Origin: an uncultured Desulfobacter sp.
GTDB taxonomy: Bacteria; Desulfobacterota; Desulfobacteria; Desulfobacterales; Desulfobacteraceae
DNA: 64,000 bases
Direction: 5' to 3'
Assembly: GCF_963664415.1 (NCBI RefSeq)
Contig: NZ_OY761445.1
Coordinates: 2,196,501 to 2,260,500 of the forward strand
Shown here piece by piece: positions 8,482 through 17,519 of this stretch (its first letter is position 1; each line of letters begins with the position of its first letter). Made by a program: the position numbers and the translations under genes. Under the pieces are notes generated by a model, which did not search any database, was not told the origin of the DNA, and worked only from the letters and a program-made list of their open reading frames with translations.

Positions 8482-10056
8482 CTAATCTCCCCGGCCTGCA
8501 CGTTGAGCGGTGGCCGCAGGCGTTGCCTGAACCAGTAAAGGCCTGAAATTATGATCCATCCCGAAAAATGACAACCGGTTGGTGTAAGCGAAAAAAGAAA
8601 TATCGTGGTACAGCGGCAATAAAGGCAATTGCCGGGCAAACATCTTAGACAGAAGCCGGTAACTCTCCCTTTGTTCCGCTATTGTTTCGCTGTGCCTGCC
8701 CCGGGCAATCAAACTATCTGTCCCGGCACTTGCACAACCATAGCTTCTGGGTCCGTCAGAGGCCAGATAGTATGAATAAAAAAAATCAGGTTCCCCTGTC
8801 ATAAGCGTATTGGGCTGTAGCGCCATACTGAACTTCCCCGCTTTCATCTCTTTATAATATGCGCCCGGCTCCCTGATGTGAATTACAGCTTTAAACCCGT
8901 ATTCTGCCAGCTGCATCTGAATGAACTGGGCAATATCCAGGTAGGGCCACCGTTCAACGGTACCGGCGTGAAGAAGAATATCCACAGGCGCCGTTGGCGG
9001 TTTATGCACCGGCTCCCACTTGCCGTCAAGATCCCCGAAGCACCAATCCCCGGCCAGGGGAGTAAACGGATCATGGGCCACCCGGCCGCAGCCGGCCACC
9101 AGGGTATCAACAATGGTGTCCCGGTCAATGATCGAGGCCAACCATCGGCGGGCGCTATTTTCCTTGAAAGGGGGGTTGGCACAATTGAAGACCAGATAAT
9201 GGGTGGTCGCCACTTCAACATGTTTCAGGATAAGGCCAGGCACACGCTTTAACGTATCTACCTGCTGGGGCAATATGGCGCCCACATCGGCCACAGCATC
9301 CACCTCACGGGCCATCAGGGCCATGGCCCGGGTCTGGGCATCGGCCAGTTCCCGAAAAATCACCCGGCGAAAATGGGGCGTCCCCCCCCAATATCCATTA
9401 AACACCTCTAAAACGATACGATCTCCGGGAATCGCCTGTTTTAAATAAAAAGGGCCGGTTCCGGTCACGGTTTTAAGGCGGCCGTCCGGTTCAAAATCCT
9501 TGGGATGAAGCACTGGGCTTTGATAATAGGAGATCCGGTTGGCAAAGGCGGGACAAGGCGCCTTAAGATAAAAAATAAGATCAAGGTTACCCCGGACCTC
9601 CAAATGATCCAGATCTTTGAAAACCCCCGAAGGATCATAGCGCGGACTGGATGCAATACGCAGAATGGACTGCCGGGCAAGATCTGCCGTCAAAGGGGTA
9701 TTGTCATGGAACCGGACATTCTCTCTTAAATGAAAAAGCCAGGTCCGGTTCCCATCCCCTGATTCCCATGATTTGGCCAACCAGGGAGAGGCATTGAGAT
9801 TTTCATCAAGATAGGTCAGTGCCTCCCAGGTATGGGTGGAGCCATGCAAATAGGTTCGGCTGGCCGGGCCGTCCAAAAAATCCCGGCCCACCCCGATAAT
9901 TAGCGTCTCTTTCCTGTCAGGCACCTCCCCGGCAACGGAGAAATCCGGTAATAGAAACAACCAAATCATGACCGGCACCAGGAGAACCAGATACCGGCCC
10001 CTAATTTTTTTTAAAAATAAAAGAATCAAAATGCGTAACGAATACCCATCATACAC
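8482..10056 (-). CDS. Periplasmic binding protein, NikA/peptide type (SBP family 5)
   Basis: About 524-residue solute-binding protein. A basic stretch and hydrophobic helix (YLVLLVPVMIWLFLLPDFSVAG) form the export signal. Family-5 landmarks follow: WEALTYLDENLNASPWLAKSW, WLFHLRENVRFHDNTPLTA, VTGTGPFYLK and NGYWGGTPHFRRV. The annotated ATG overlaps the receptor gene by 31 bases; a later start is possible because the signal peptide would still be complete. It binds the ligand for the two permeases downstream. Nickel, a metal chelate or a peptide are all compatible with the family. Confidence 0.83.
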   Translation of the reverse strand: MYDGYSLRILILLFLKKIRGRYLVLLVPVMIWLFLLPDFSVAGEVPDRKETLIIGVGRDFLDGPASRTYLHGSTHTWEALTYLDENLNASPWLAKSWESGDGNRTWLFHLRENVRFHDNTPLTADLARQSILRIASSPRYDPSGVFKDLDHLEVRGNLDLIFYLKAPCPAFANRISYYQSPVLHPKDFEPDGRLKTVTGTGPFYLKQAIPGDRIVLEVFNGYWGGTPHFRRVIFRELADAQTRAMALMAREVDAVADVGAILPQQVDTLKRVPGLILKHVEVATTHYLVFNCANPPFKENSARRWLASIIDRDTIVDTLVAGCGRVAHDPFTPLAGDWCFGDLDGKWEPVHKPPTAPVDILLHAGTVERWPYLDIAQFIQMQLAEYGFKAVIHIREPGAYYKEMKAGKFSMALQPNTLMTGEPDFFYSYYLASDGPRSYGCASAGTDSLIARGRHSETIAEQRESYRLLSKMFARQLPLLPLYHDISFFAYTNRLSFFGMDHNFRPLLVQATPAATAQRAGRGD

Positions 10057-12125
10057 TCTACATACCGGCCGGGGTTCACATAGACAATCTCGGTGGCATA
10101 CTCCTCATCCAAAAGATTCACCACGGAAACCTGGGTATGCAGGGTAACCTTTTCGGACAAGGCCCAGTCCCGCCACACTTTCACATCAAATGTTTCAAAG
10201 GATTCCATATGAAAATAGGGAAGATCTTCGTTGTTATCCGTGTAATATCGATCATCGGAAAACCGGAACAAAAGCTCCCAGTTAAACAGCTTGGGGTTCA
10301 AATACCTCAATCCTAAGCTGCCGAAGTAGTCCGGGGAGTTCCTCAACTCATTACCCACATTGTCAGGATTGGTTTCATCTTTGGTGATCTCTGAATTGTT
10401 TAAGGTTAAAGAACCGGTAAACGCCAGATGTTCGGTAATCGGCTGTTTGATGTACAATTCAATCCCATTGATTTCCGCTTCGCCGATATTCCGGGTTTTT
10501 ATCAGGGTGGTTGAAAAGGGGGCATTGGGCTCATAGGTATACGCCATAATGTTTTCAATGACACCGTGATAGGCCGTGATTTTGATTAATGTATTCCAGT
10601 TAGGTATGGTAATGTCTGCCCCAAGATCCACCATCCAGGTCTCTTCGGGTTCCAGATCGGTATTGGCCTCACGCCAGGTGGCACCGGTATTCTTATTCTG
10701 GAACAGCCATTTGGGATTGCCGGGCCAAAATGCTGTGCCGGCAGACGAGTGCAAGGCCAGGATATCGTTGACACGGAACTTGATGCCGCCCCTGTAAGTA
10801 ATTTTATCTTTATCCACATCATCCGGTGTGCTGTCCGAAGAACCGGAGTCATAAATATCCTTATATTCCCATTTATCATACCGGATTCCGCCCAGAAGGC
10901 TTAACCGATCATCCATGAAAAACATCTGGTCCTGGAGATATACGGCGGTCTGATCCGTGGTCAGTTCATACCGGTAGGTCCGGGTGCCGGCCGAATCGTA
11001 ATCATATAAGGTCTCTTCTTCCCTTGCAAAATAAACCCCGCCGGTCAACACATTGTTGGGCAGGAGGATAAAATCACCCTGGAGTTCAAAGGGTATCCGT
11101 TTGCGGTCCCAGTCCTCAGTTTCAGTGATGGTATCATCCACAACAACCACACCATTGACCAGGCTTGCACCGCCATTGGACTGGGAAGGAATGGATTGAT
11201 ACTGGTATCCGGTTGTGGCCGTCAGTTTCACCTGATCCGTAAACTTATGCGCCACTCTCAGGCTTGAAACCACTGAATCGCCATGATCGTTGGTGATAGC
11301 ATTTTCCTGGCCTCCGTAAAGGTACCGGTCCATATAGTTCAGTGCCAGGGTCACCGTGGTATCTTCATGGTTATTCCACTCCATCTTTCCACCCACCCAC
11401 TGGTAGCTGTAATCATTATCCTCTACGGAAGCCCCGCTGACATAATTGGTTGTACCAAGATTGTATAATTTCACCATCCCGTCAACCGGCTTCATCTTGT
11501 AGCCGTCTGAAATCTCCCCGGAATAGGAAAACCGGTAGGTGAAATTATCTTTGCGATCGCCAATGGAAAGGCTGGGTTTAAAGGTGTTATTTCCGCCGTA
11601 CCCTACCTGGGCGCTGATACCCTCATGTGCCTGTCCGTTACGGGTGATGATATTTACGGCACCGCCTGCCGCGCTGGGACCGTAAAGGGCCGAAGAAGGC
11701 CCTAACACGACATCCACCTGTTCGATATCATTTGGATTTATGGTCGGTGATAAAAAAGCATGAACCGGAATGCCGTCAATTAGATAGGCGGTGCGCTGCA
11801 AAAAATGCCCCGTGCCCCTCAGCTGAACCCAAGGCGGCCCCCAGGGGTAATACTGTCCCACACTGACCCCTGGCAAATCCCGGATAAACTCGCCAAAGTT
11901 ATTCATGTAATGGGAAGGCTGACAATCCAGATCCTCCCGGTCTACGCTATAGGCTGTGACCGGTGACAATTCCTCACTTACACTGGTTTTTGTGGCGGTT
12001 ACGGTAATCTCTTCGATCTGACTTACATCAAAATTTTCCTCTTGGGCCCACACCGGATAAACCAGGCACAAAGTAAAAAGCAGGGCAAAACCCGGCCATA
12101 ACGGCCGGTAAAGTTTTCTCTCCAT
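10026..12125 (-). CDS. TonB-dependent outer-membrane receptor
   Basis: 699-residue receptor. Signal peptide (LWPGFALLFTLCLVYPVWA), then a TonB box (EEITVTAT) just after the mature N-terminus. The plug domain includes VQLRGTGHF, DGIPVHAF, VVLGPSSALYGPSAAGGAVN and ends near residue 160. The rest is a 22-strand-type barrel with alternating aromatic residues and a terminal phenylalanine (GIRYAF). It is the first gene of an operon with an inner-membrane ABC importer, so it likely carries the same ligand over the outer membrane. An AGGAGA ribosome site precedes ATG. Confidence 0.92.
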   Translation of the reverse strand: MERKLYRPLWPGFALLFTLCLVYPVWAQEENFDVSQIEEITVTATKTSVSEELSPVTAYSVDREDLDCQPSHYMNNFGEFIRDLPGVSVGQYYPWGPPWVQLRGTGHFLQRTAYLIDGIPVHAFLSPTINPNDIEQVDVVLGPSSALYGPSAAGGAVNIITRNGQAHEGISAQVGYGGNNTFKPSLSIGDRKDNFTYRFSYSGEISDGYKMKPVDGMVKLYNLGTTNYVSGASVEDNDYSYQWVGGKMEWNNHEDTTVTLALNYMDRYLYGGQENAITNDHGDSVVSSLRVAHKFTDQVKLTATTGYQYQSIPSQSNGGASLVNGVVVVDDTITETEDWDRKRIPFELQGDFILLPNNVLTGGVYFAREEETLYDYDSAGTRTYRYELTTDQTAVYLQDQMFFMDDRLSLLGGIRYDKWEYKDIYDSGSSDSTPDDVDKDKITYRGGIKFRVNDILALHSSAGTAFWPGNPKWLFQNKNTGATWREANTDLEPEETWMVDLGADITIPNWNTLIKITAYHGVIENIMAYTYEPNAPFSTTLIKTRNIGEAEINGIELYIKQPITEHLAFTGSLTLNNSEITKDETNPDNVGNELRNSPDYFGSLGLRYLNPKLFNWELLFRFSDDRYYTDNNEDLPYFHMESFETFDVKVWRDWALSEKVTLHTQVSVVNLLDEEYATEIVYVNPGRYVECMMGIRYAF

Positions 12126-12222
12126 GTTCTCTCTTCTCCTTTTTCAATGTTTAGTGCAGTCTCAGCGTAAAGGGGAAGTGATTCATGAAAAAAAGCCATG
12201 CGTATCCATCCCCAATTTATGG

Positions 12223-12270
12223 GTTTACATGGACCTTCATGGCCGCAATTTACCAGTGCCCGACGCCATA
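12223..12270 (-). repeat. Possible diverged copy (D) of the dispersed element
   Basis: On the minus strand GGCGTCGGGCACTGG ... AAGGTCCATGTAAAC resembles the ends and spacing of copies A-C (GTTGTGGG ... GGTCCATG). The middle differs. It lies in the leader of the TonB receptor gene. The resemblance is weak and could be chance. Confidence 0.3.
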
Positions 12271-12311
12271 ATTTTGTCAGGCCAAATAGGATGCTGCTCT
12301 TCTCAAAAATT

Positions 12312-12339
12312 TGTCAACGGCTTCTACCGTTATTTTGAC
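12312..12339 (-). promoter_or_regulatory. Dyad overlapping a candidate -35 of the receptor operon
   Basis: GTCAACGG and, after six bases, CCG plus TTGAC form an imperfect dyad. On the minus strand it contains TTGACA, followed about 17-19 bases later by a poor -10 (CATCCTAT). It is about 190 bases upstream of the receptor start. Possible operator for a metal-responsive repressor; no known operator consensus matches. Confidence 0.25.
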
Positions 12340-12396
12340 GTGTTCCTATCTAACCGATAATATAAAGTCAAGATGTTTCGTTTTTCTCCCCCCATA

Positions 12397-12784
12397 CTAC
12401 CCTATGCAATATAGCCCACTGCCCAGGGCCCAAATCCCGAAAAGGCTCAAAACAGTGCCCGTCACAATATTTATCTTTGCAGTAAATCTATAATTGAGGT
12501 GTCTGCCTGCCGTTGCGGTGGCAGATGCAAGGGCCAGCCACCACAGGCCAGAGCCTAAAAACATACCGCATACAAGCGTGGCAGATACCGCATACCCTTT
12601 ATTCGCAAAACCAACACCAAAACCGGAAAATATACCCATAAACGTCATGATGGTCAGGGGGTTGCTCAGGGTAAGAAACAGTGTGGCTCAAACTTCTTTT
12701 GATACATAAAACGGCAATAGGCCCGACCGGCGCGGCAATGGTCACGCCAATGGCAATGCCATTAAGCAGGTATTTAATTTCCAT
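12397..12784 (-). pseudogene. LysE/RhtB-type exporter, internal deletion and frameshift
   Basis: Two pieces of one exporter. The front encodes helix 1 with the family motif (GVTIAAPVGPIAVLCIKRSL). It then runs out of frame into DNA that, in the next frame, reads TLFLTLSNPLTIMTF and continues to the normal C-terminus (83 residues, LALASATATAGRHLN and so on). Roughly 85-90 central residues of the usual 200 are missing. The gene cannot make a working exporter. It is divergent from an intact Lrp-type regulator, the normal arrangement for amino-acid exporters. Confidence 0.85.
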
Positions 12785-12900
12785 ATGTATATCCTTATGC
12801 TATTGTCCAGAAGCTATTTTAGAGATACATGTTAGGAACGCACATAGGCATTTGCTGTTTTTGCGGCACCCCAATTTAATATTTCCAGGAAAAACCCGAC

Positions 12901-13332
12901 ATGGACCTTAAATTTGAAAGTCTGCTGGACAATATAGGAGAACAGATCCTTCAGGAACTATCCGAAAATGCCCGGATCAGTTTCAGTGAATTAGGCAGAA
13001 AAGTGGGCCTGTCCAGCCCGGCTGTCACGGAACGGGTAAAAAAGATGGAAGAAGCAGGCATTATCAAAGGCTATAAAACGGTCATTGATAAGGGAGAGGA
13101 TACCGGGAAGATCATGGCATTTATTGTCATGACAACCCTTTCCCAACACTACAAAAAAATCAAACAAATACTTGAGGCCCATCCCGGCACATTGGAATGC
13201 CACCATCTCAGCGGTGAAGACTCATTGATGATCAAGGTGACCGTGAAAGGGATGGAAGAATTAGAGGCGCTTGTGAAGTCCCTTGGCACTTATGGTAAAA
13301 CCCGGACATCCATTGTGCTGTCGACCTTCTGA
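12901..13332 (+). CDS. Lrp/AsnC-family transcriptional regulator
   Basis: 143-residue DNA-binding regulator. The N-terminal helix-turn-helix spans ILQELSENARISFSELGRKVGLSSPAVTERVKKMEEAG, and the C-terminal RAM ligand-binding domain includes IMAFIVMTTL and CHHLSGEDSLMIKV. An AGGA ribosome site precedes the ATG. It is divergent from the broken LysE exporter, which it presumably controlled in response to an amino acid; it may now be an orphan or act elsewhere. The patatin-like gene follows after 29 bases. Confidence 0.9.
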   Translation: MDLKFESLLDNIGEQILQELSENARISFSELGRKVGLSSPAVTERVKKMEEAGIIKGYKTVIDKGEDTGKIMAFIVMTTLSQHYKKIKQILEAHPGTLECHHLSGEDSLMIKVTVKGMEELEALVKSLGTYGKTRTSIVLSTF

Positions 13333-13361
13333 ACAAAACCCCATAGAATAAGGCACCCTCA

Positions 13362-14435
13362 ATGTCAGACAATCTCACTATTCTTGCCGGACGCACAGCT
13401 TACCGGCATATCAAAGAAAACGGTCTTTCATCTGACGATATAGATGCGATGCTCGGAGCATCGGGCGCAGCCAAATGGCTGAGTATTTACGGAATTGACT
13501 CCGCAATTTTTTCCCAATGGTTTTCAGGCCGGACCCGCCCGTTGCATTTGTTCGGCACCTCCATCGGGGCCTGGAAATTTGCCGCAGCAGCCCAGAACAA
13601 TTGCCAAGAGGCCTTTGACCGCCTCAAACACGCGTATATCCATCAGCATTATAAAGGCAGGGTTTTGGCAGTTGAGATCGCCAGGGAAACCCGGCGGATC
13701 ATGAATGAATTTCTTACCCACCAGGCCATTGATGAAATCTTGAACCATCCATGGATCCGAATTGGGTTTTCATCAGCCCGGTGCAAAGGACTCATCGGTT
13801 CAAAACACAGTTCGGTACAGGCCATGGGCGTTGGGCAGGCGTTTGCCCTGAATGCAATCTCCAGAAAACTTCAGCGGTTTTGTTTTGAACGCGTGCTTTT
13901 CCACCATCCCCAATATGACACCGGGCTTCTGGAAGAAAACATTTTTTCCACAACACCTATCCCCCTTGACCGGAAAAATTTTTCCCAGGCAATTCTGGCA
14001 TCCGGGTCCATCCCCATGGTCATGGCGGGCGTGACCCATATTGCGGGAGCACCGGAAGGCACATACCGGGACGGAGGCCTTCTGGATTACCATCCGGCAT
14101 TTTCATTGAACCCGGAACAAACCGGTTTTATTTTATATCCCCACTTCTACACGCAACTGACCCCTGGATGGTTTGATAAAAAATTTTCCAACCGAAGGCT
14201 TAAAGGCAAGGCGGTGGACAGGATGATCCTTCTGGCCCCGTCTCCTGAATTTGTCTGTACCCTGCCCTTTGGCCGCATCCCGGATCGTCGGGATTTTATC
14301 CGGCTTATGGGCAGGGACAATGAAAGGATTCAGGCGTGGAACAAAGCTGCGGAGATGTGCAAGGTATTGGGGTACGAATTCATGGAAGCTGCGGAAAGCG
14401 GATCCATCAAAAACAAAGTCAAAAAATTTGATTAA
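13362..14435 (+). CDS. Patatin-like acyl hydrolase
   Basis: 357-residue predicted cytosolic lipid acyl hydrolase. The nucleophile elbow is FGTSIGAW (GxSxG) near residue 65 and the partner aspartate lies in the DGGLLDYH motif near residue 240, giving the Ser-Asp dyad of patatins; the oxyanion glycines may be in MLGASGAAKW. The first SGAAK-containing block and ILASGSIPMVM also fit the family. It follows the Lrp-type regulator on the same strand, and its stop is seven bases from that of the convergent DHH gene. Confidence 0.8.
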   Translation: MSDNLTILAGRTAYRHIKENGLSSDDIDAMLGASGAAKWLSIYGIDSAIFSQWFSGRTRPLHLFGTSIGAWKFAAAAQNNCQEAFDRLKHAYIHQHYKGRVLAVEIARETRRIMNEFLTHQAIDEILNHPWIRIGFSSARCKGLIGSKHSSVQAMGVGQAFALNAISRKLQRFCFERVLFHHPQYDTGLLEENIFSTTPIPLDRKNFSQAILASGSIPMVMAGVTHIAGAPEGTYRDGGLLDYHPAFSLNPEQTGFILYPHFYTQLTPGWFDKKFSNRRLKGKAVDRMILLAPSPEFVCTLPFGRIPDRRDFIRLMGRDNERIQAWNKAAEMCKVLGYEFMEAAESGSIKNKVKKFD

Positions 14436-14442
14436 TGAAGAA

Positions 14443-15342
14443 TTATCCCAGATCCTGGTTGGCCTTTAAAATATTTAAAATCTCGTCCATTTTTTCCTGG
14501 GCATCCTTGGCATCCAAAGTGCATCCGCCTGCACCGAAATGCCCTCCGCCACCGTAACGGGCAAGCATTGATCCCACATTCACCCGGCATTCAGGGTTAA
14601 AAATGCTGTGCCCGACACTTAGAAGCACCTGTTTTTTATCCTGCCCGGCATACCGGATCTTTACACTTGCAATGGAGTCGGCAAACAGGGAATAGGTTAA
14701 AAAACGGTTACCCGAAGGAACGTTATCAAGGCTTCTGAAATCGGTGACGGAAATGCGGTCCACCATGGTGGTATGGGTTTCCAGGTGATGCTTAAATGCT
14801 CTGTTTTCCTCGATCACTTCCCGGCACCTGCGATCCACATCGGGATCATCTAATATGGCATCAACATTCTTTTTGCCAAGCATCTCTACCAGGCGGTTCC
14901 AATAGGGAATATCCTGGAAATCATTATTTTTAAGGGTCATGGACAAAATCAAGTAAGGATAGTCTTCGGGCGCCTTGACCTGTTCTCGTGTCAGATCGGC
15001 AGAATCAATCATATCGGTTTGATCCACCAACTCATCAAACCGGCTATCCAGAAGATTTTGTTCTTTATAATATTTATAGATAACACCGGCGGCGGATGGT
15101 GCAATCTCAAAGGCTCCGGGTACCTCTTTCGCGGGTTTGTTGGAAATATGGTGATCAAACCACAAACGGGCATTGGGATGCCATGGCAGATTGGCAAGGA
15201 TGTCTCCGTCCCGGATATCAGCGGTGCCCGATTGAATATCATTGGGCTCTATCCAGTATATCGGTAAGGACGGTTCCAGGGCTTGGCGCAGAAGTACTGC
15301 GCAGACAATACCGTCAAAATCAGGACGGGTGACGATTCTCAT
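14443..15342 (-). CDS. DHH/DHHA1-family phosphoesterase
   Basis: 299-residue cytosolic phosphoesterase. The N-terminal DHH domain shows TRPDFDGIVCA and WFDHHISN, the metal-binding Asp/His residues. The C-terminal DHHA1 domain ends in the substrate motif YGGGGHFGAGGCTL. Possible activities in the family include oligonucleotide, cyclic-dinucleotide or pyrophosphate hydrolysis; which applies is unclear. GGAA precedes the ATG, and it follows the purine nucleoside phosphorylase gene by 13 bases, suggesting one transcript. Confidence 0.85.
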   Translation of the reverse strand: MRIVTRPDFDGIVCAVLLRQALEPSLPIYWIEPNDIQSGTADIRDGDILANLPWHPNARLWFDHHISNKPAKEVPGAFEIAPSAAGVIYKYYKEQNLLDSRFDELVDQTDMIDSADLTREQVKAPEDYPYLILSMTLKNNDFQDIPYWNRLVEMLGKKNVDAILDDPDVDRRCREVIEENRAFKHHLETHTTMVDRISVTDFRSLDNVPSGNRFLTYSLFADSIASVKIRYAGQDKKQVLLSVGHSIFNPECRVNVGSMLARYGGGGHFGAGGCTLDAKDAQEKMDEILNILKANQDLG

Positions 15343-15355
15343 GATGATTCCTTTT

Positions 15356-16183
15356 TTAATCTATTTGTTCAACCACACCGGCAATAATCCGGTTTAATTT
15401 TTCAGAAGCCTTTGCTGCGGTCCCCACCACAGCCTCTAAAGTGGTTTGCTCGGGTGCGTAAGGATTATTGATATTGGTAATCAGGGAAAGCCCCAAAATT
15501 TTCATGCCGGCGTGAACACCGGCGATAGCCTCCATGACCGTGGAAAACCCCACGGCATCAGCACCGATATTTTTTAGATATCGAGTTTCCGCAGGTGTCT
15601 CAAGGCTTGGCCCCAAAAGACCGGCATACACCCCGGCGTGCAATTGGATGTTTTCCTGGGCCGCAACCCCAACGGCACACGCCCTTAAATCAGGGACATA
15701 CACCCGGGTCATATCAGGAAACCGAAGGCCAAAGGCATCCTCGTTCGGCCCGACAAGAGGGTTTTGACCGGTGAGGTTGATATGGTCCTGAATGAGCATA
15801 ATATCTCCGGCACTGAAATCCAGATTAATGCCGCCGGCTGCATTGGTAAGGATAAGCATCGGCACCCCAAGGGCCTGAAGCAACCTTACAGGAAATGTAA
15901 CAAGCTGAGAGGAATACCCCTCATACAGATGTATCCGCCCTTGGAAAACAAGGATATTCCGGCCGTTAAGTGTACCCTGGACAAGACACCCCTTATGGCT
16001 GTCCACTGTGGCCCGGGGGAAATGGGGCAACCCAGCATAGGGAAACACCTGAAGAACCTGCAGGTCCGTTAAGGTGTCCGAAAGGCCTGTTCCCGTTATC
16101 ATGCCGACAACAGGCTGGACCGTCATGCGCGCTTGTATAAATCGAGCACATTCCTGAACTTTATCAACAAATGGTAGAGACAT
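15356..16183 (-). CDS. Purine nucleoside phosphorylase
   Basis: 275 residues; cleaves purine nucleosides with phosphate to the base and ribose 1-phosphate (trimeric PNP type). Recognisable blocks are VGMITGTGLSD (phosphate loop), FPRATVDSHKG, FQGRIHLYEGY, LTNAAGGIN, GLLGPSLETPAE (base-binding Glu) and SLITNINNPY (base-binding Asn). The frame is open upstream, but ATG at 16183 has AGGA eight bases before it. It lies between the SH3 protein and the DHH phosphoesterase on the same strand, consistent with a nucleotide-salvage transcript. Confidence 0.9.
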   Translation of the reverse strand: MSLPFVDKVQECARFIQARMTVQPVVGMITGTGLSDTLTDLQVLQVFPYAGLPHFPRATVDSHKGCLVQGTLNGRNILVFQGRIHLYEGYSSQLVTFPVRLLQALGVPMLILTNAAGGINLDFSAGDIMLIQDHINLTGQNPLVGPNEDAFGLRFPDMTRVYVPDLRACAVGVAAQENIQLHAGVYAGLLGPSLETPAETRYLKNIGADAVGFSTVMEAIAGVHAGMKILGLSLITNINNPYAPEQTTLEAVVGTAAKASEKLNRIIAGVVEQID

Positions 16184-16203
16184 AACCGGTTCCTTTATTT
16201 TTC

Positions 16204-16893
16204 TTATCCCTGGGCACCGTTGCCACTCATGGATACAAACGACTTCATAACCCAGCCATAAGTATTGTCGGGAAGCCGGACATAATACCAATCGGCCGAA
16301 CTGCCCTGGACGATCAGAACATTGCCCATATAAGTCTGGGTCAAAACACCATGGTTGATTCCCGGGCCGGACCGGACATTAAGAATTTTGGTGGTGACCA
16401 CAACCTGGGTTCCGGACTCCGCAGAATCGACTGGTGCATCAGGGGGTGTATGAACAATTGTCGTCCGGGTGGGCACTTGGACCACCTGATATCCGGCAGA
16501 CACTCTTCTGTAATACACATCATCATACTGATAATAGGTTACCCCCCCTATCAACACCGTTACGGCAGCAGCGGGAAGACTGTACGAAATGATACCGATG
16601 GGTGGACGCACCCAGAAATAACCGTTGGATCCATGCCTGTAAAAACGGCCTCTGTGGAAATAATAGTTATCTCCCCGGTGCCGGACCTTTTGGCTGCCGG
16701 GCGGCACATGCGTAAAAACCGGCACGTGCCGTCTTCCACTGTCGTGATGTCTTCTATAACCATGACCGTCCCAGTCCCGCCGATGATCAGAATTGTGCCA
16801 AGACTCCGCCAACGTTGCGGCTGGCATGATGGACATCAAACCAAAACACAAAAAAATGATCAGGGTTGGAAACTTTAAATATTGCTTTTTCAT
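16204..16893 (-). CDS. Exported His/Tyr-rich protein with C-terminal SH3 domain
   Basis: 229 residues. Signal peptide (FPTLIIFLCFGLMSIMPAATLA), then a His/Arg/Asp-rich stretch (residues 30-75) and a DUF6515-like segment with GNxYYFHRGRFYR-type tyrosines. A hydrophobic stretch (ISYSLPAAAVTVLIGGVTYY) follows, and residues 160-225 form a bacterial SH3 domain (TTKILNVRSGPG, GNVLIVQGSSADWYYVRL, YGWVMKSFV). SH3 domains of this kind usually bind peptidoglycan. GGGAGG lies five bases before the ATG. Function otherwise unknown. Confidence 0.75.
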   Translation of the reverse strand: MKKQYLKFPTLIIFLCFGLMSIMPAATLAESWHNSDHRRDWDGHGYRRHHDSGRRHVPVFTHVPPGSQKVRHRGDNYYFHRGRFYRHGSNGYFWVRPPIGIISYSLPAAAVTVLIGGVTYYQYDDVYYRRVSAGYQVVQVPTRTTIVHTPPDAPVDSAESGTQVVVTTKILNVRSGPGINHGVLTQTYMGNVLIVQGSSADWYYVRLPDNTYGWVMKSFVSMSGNGAQG

Positions 16894-16906
16894 TTTATCC
16901 TCCCGA

Positions 16907-16924
16907 TTAACCCCTTCGGGTTAA
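16907..16924. other. Perfect hairpin TTAACCC-CTTC-GGGTTAA
   Basis: A 7-bp perfect stem with a CTTC loop, 14 bases before the start codon of the SH3-protein gene and just upstream of its ribosome site. On the plus strand a run of eight T residues follows after seven bases. It could tune translation of the SH3 gene or end stray plus-strand transcripts. Confidence 0.4.
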
Positions 16925-17114
16925 ACATTGTTTTTTTTAATTCCGGCGACACGTCCACGCAATTAAACGTAAATAAGCACCAGAACAGGAGAGTACGCAA
17001 AAAGCACACCGCCTGAAGACACTCAAACCATCAAATTCCAGGGCTTATGTTATCATAATTTTTAAGACAATGCAGTCTGCAAAATTATCCCGGCCTGTTC
17101 TTTTAAAAGATGCA

Positions 17115-17502
17115 TCAATTTTTCTTAACCTCTTGATATTTTTGAATACCAATTCCGGTTACAATAAGAAACAACCCCACCCATGTCCGGGCTTCAATGC
17201 TTTCACCAAGCACAAAACAAATGAATATCAATGAGATAAACGGGGTCAAAAACACAAGGTTGGCAACCCGGCCGGTGTTTCCAGACAGCCTCAGGGCAGT
17301 GATCCAGGTAATAGAGGCAAAGCCAAATACATTGTCAAACTTGCCGGTAATCTTTAAATATACGAAGGATGACCGTAGAGGTAATAATACCGTAAAATAA
17401 CACCTGGAACACATCCAGGTATCGAAGGGTAAGTTCAAACGCCGTGGCCGAAGTGGACCAGAACAGCACTGTCATCAGGCCCCAAAGATACTCTTTTTTC
17501 AT
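17115..17502 (-). pseudogene. EamA/DMT-family transporter, central deletion
   Basis: The front starts at ATG 17502 and encodes the first helices of a drug/metabolite transporter (KKEYLWGLMTVLFWSTSATA, then LRYLDVFQVLFYGIITSTV), ending at a stop after FKDYRQV. In the next frame the sequence resumes as the last two to three helices of the second EamA domain (VFGFASITWITALRLSGNTG, VANLVFLTPFISLIF, TWVGLFLIVTGIGIQKY). About 170 of roughly 300 residues are missing, and the remains are out of frame. Confidence 0.85.
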
Positions 17503-17519
17503 CAATAAAACCGTAAATC

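Noticed and set aside
12126..12400. Cobalamin or other riboswitch upstream of the TonB receptor
   Set aside because: GGGCACTGG slightly resembles a B12-box core, but the other conserved blocks of a cobalamin riboswitch are absent. It is better explained as a diverged copy of the dispersed element.
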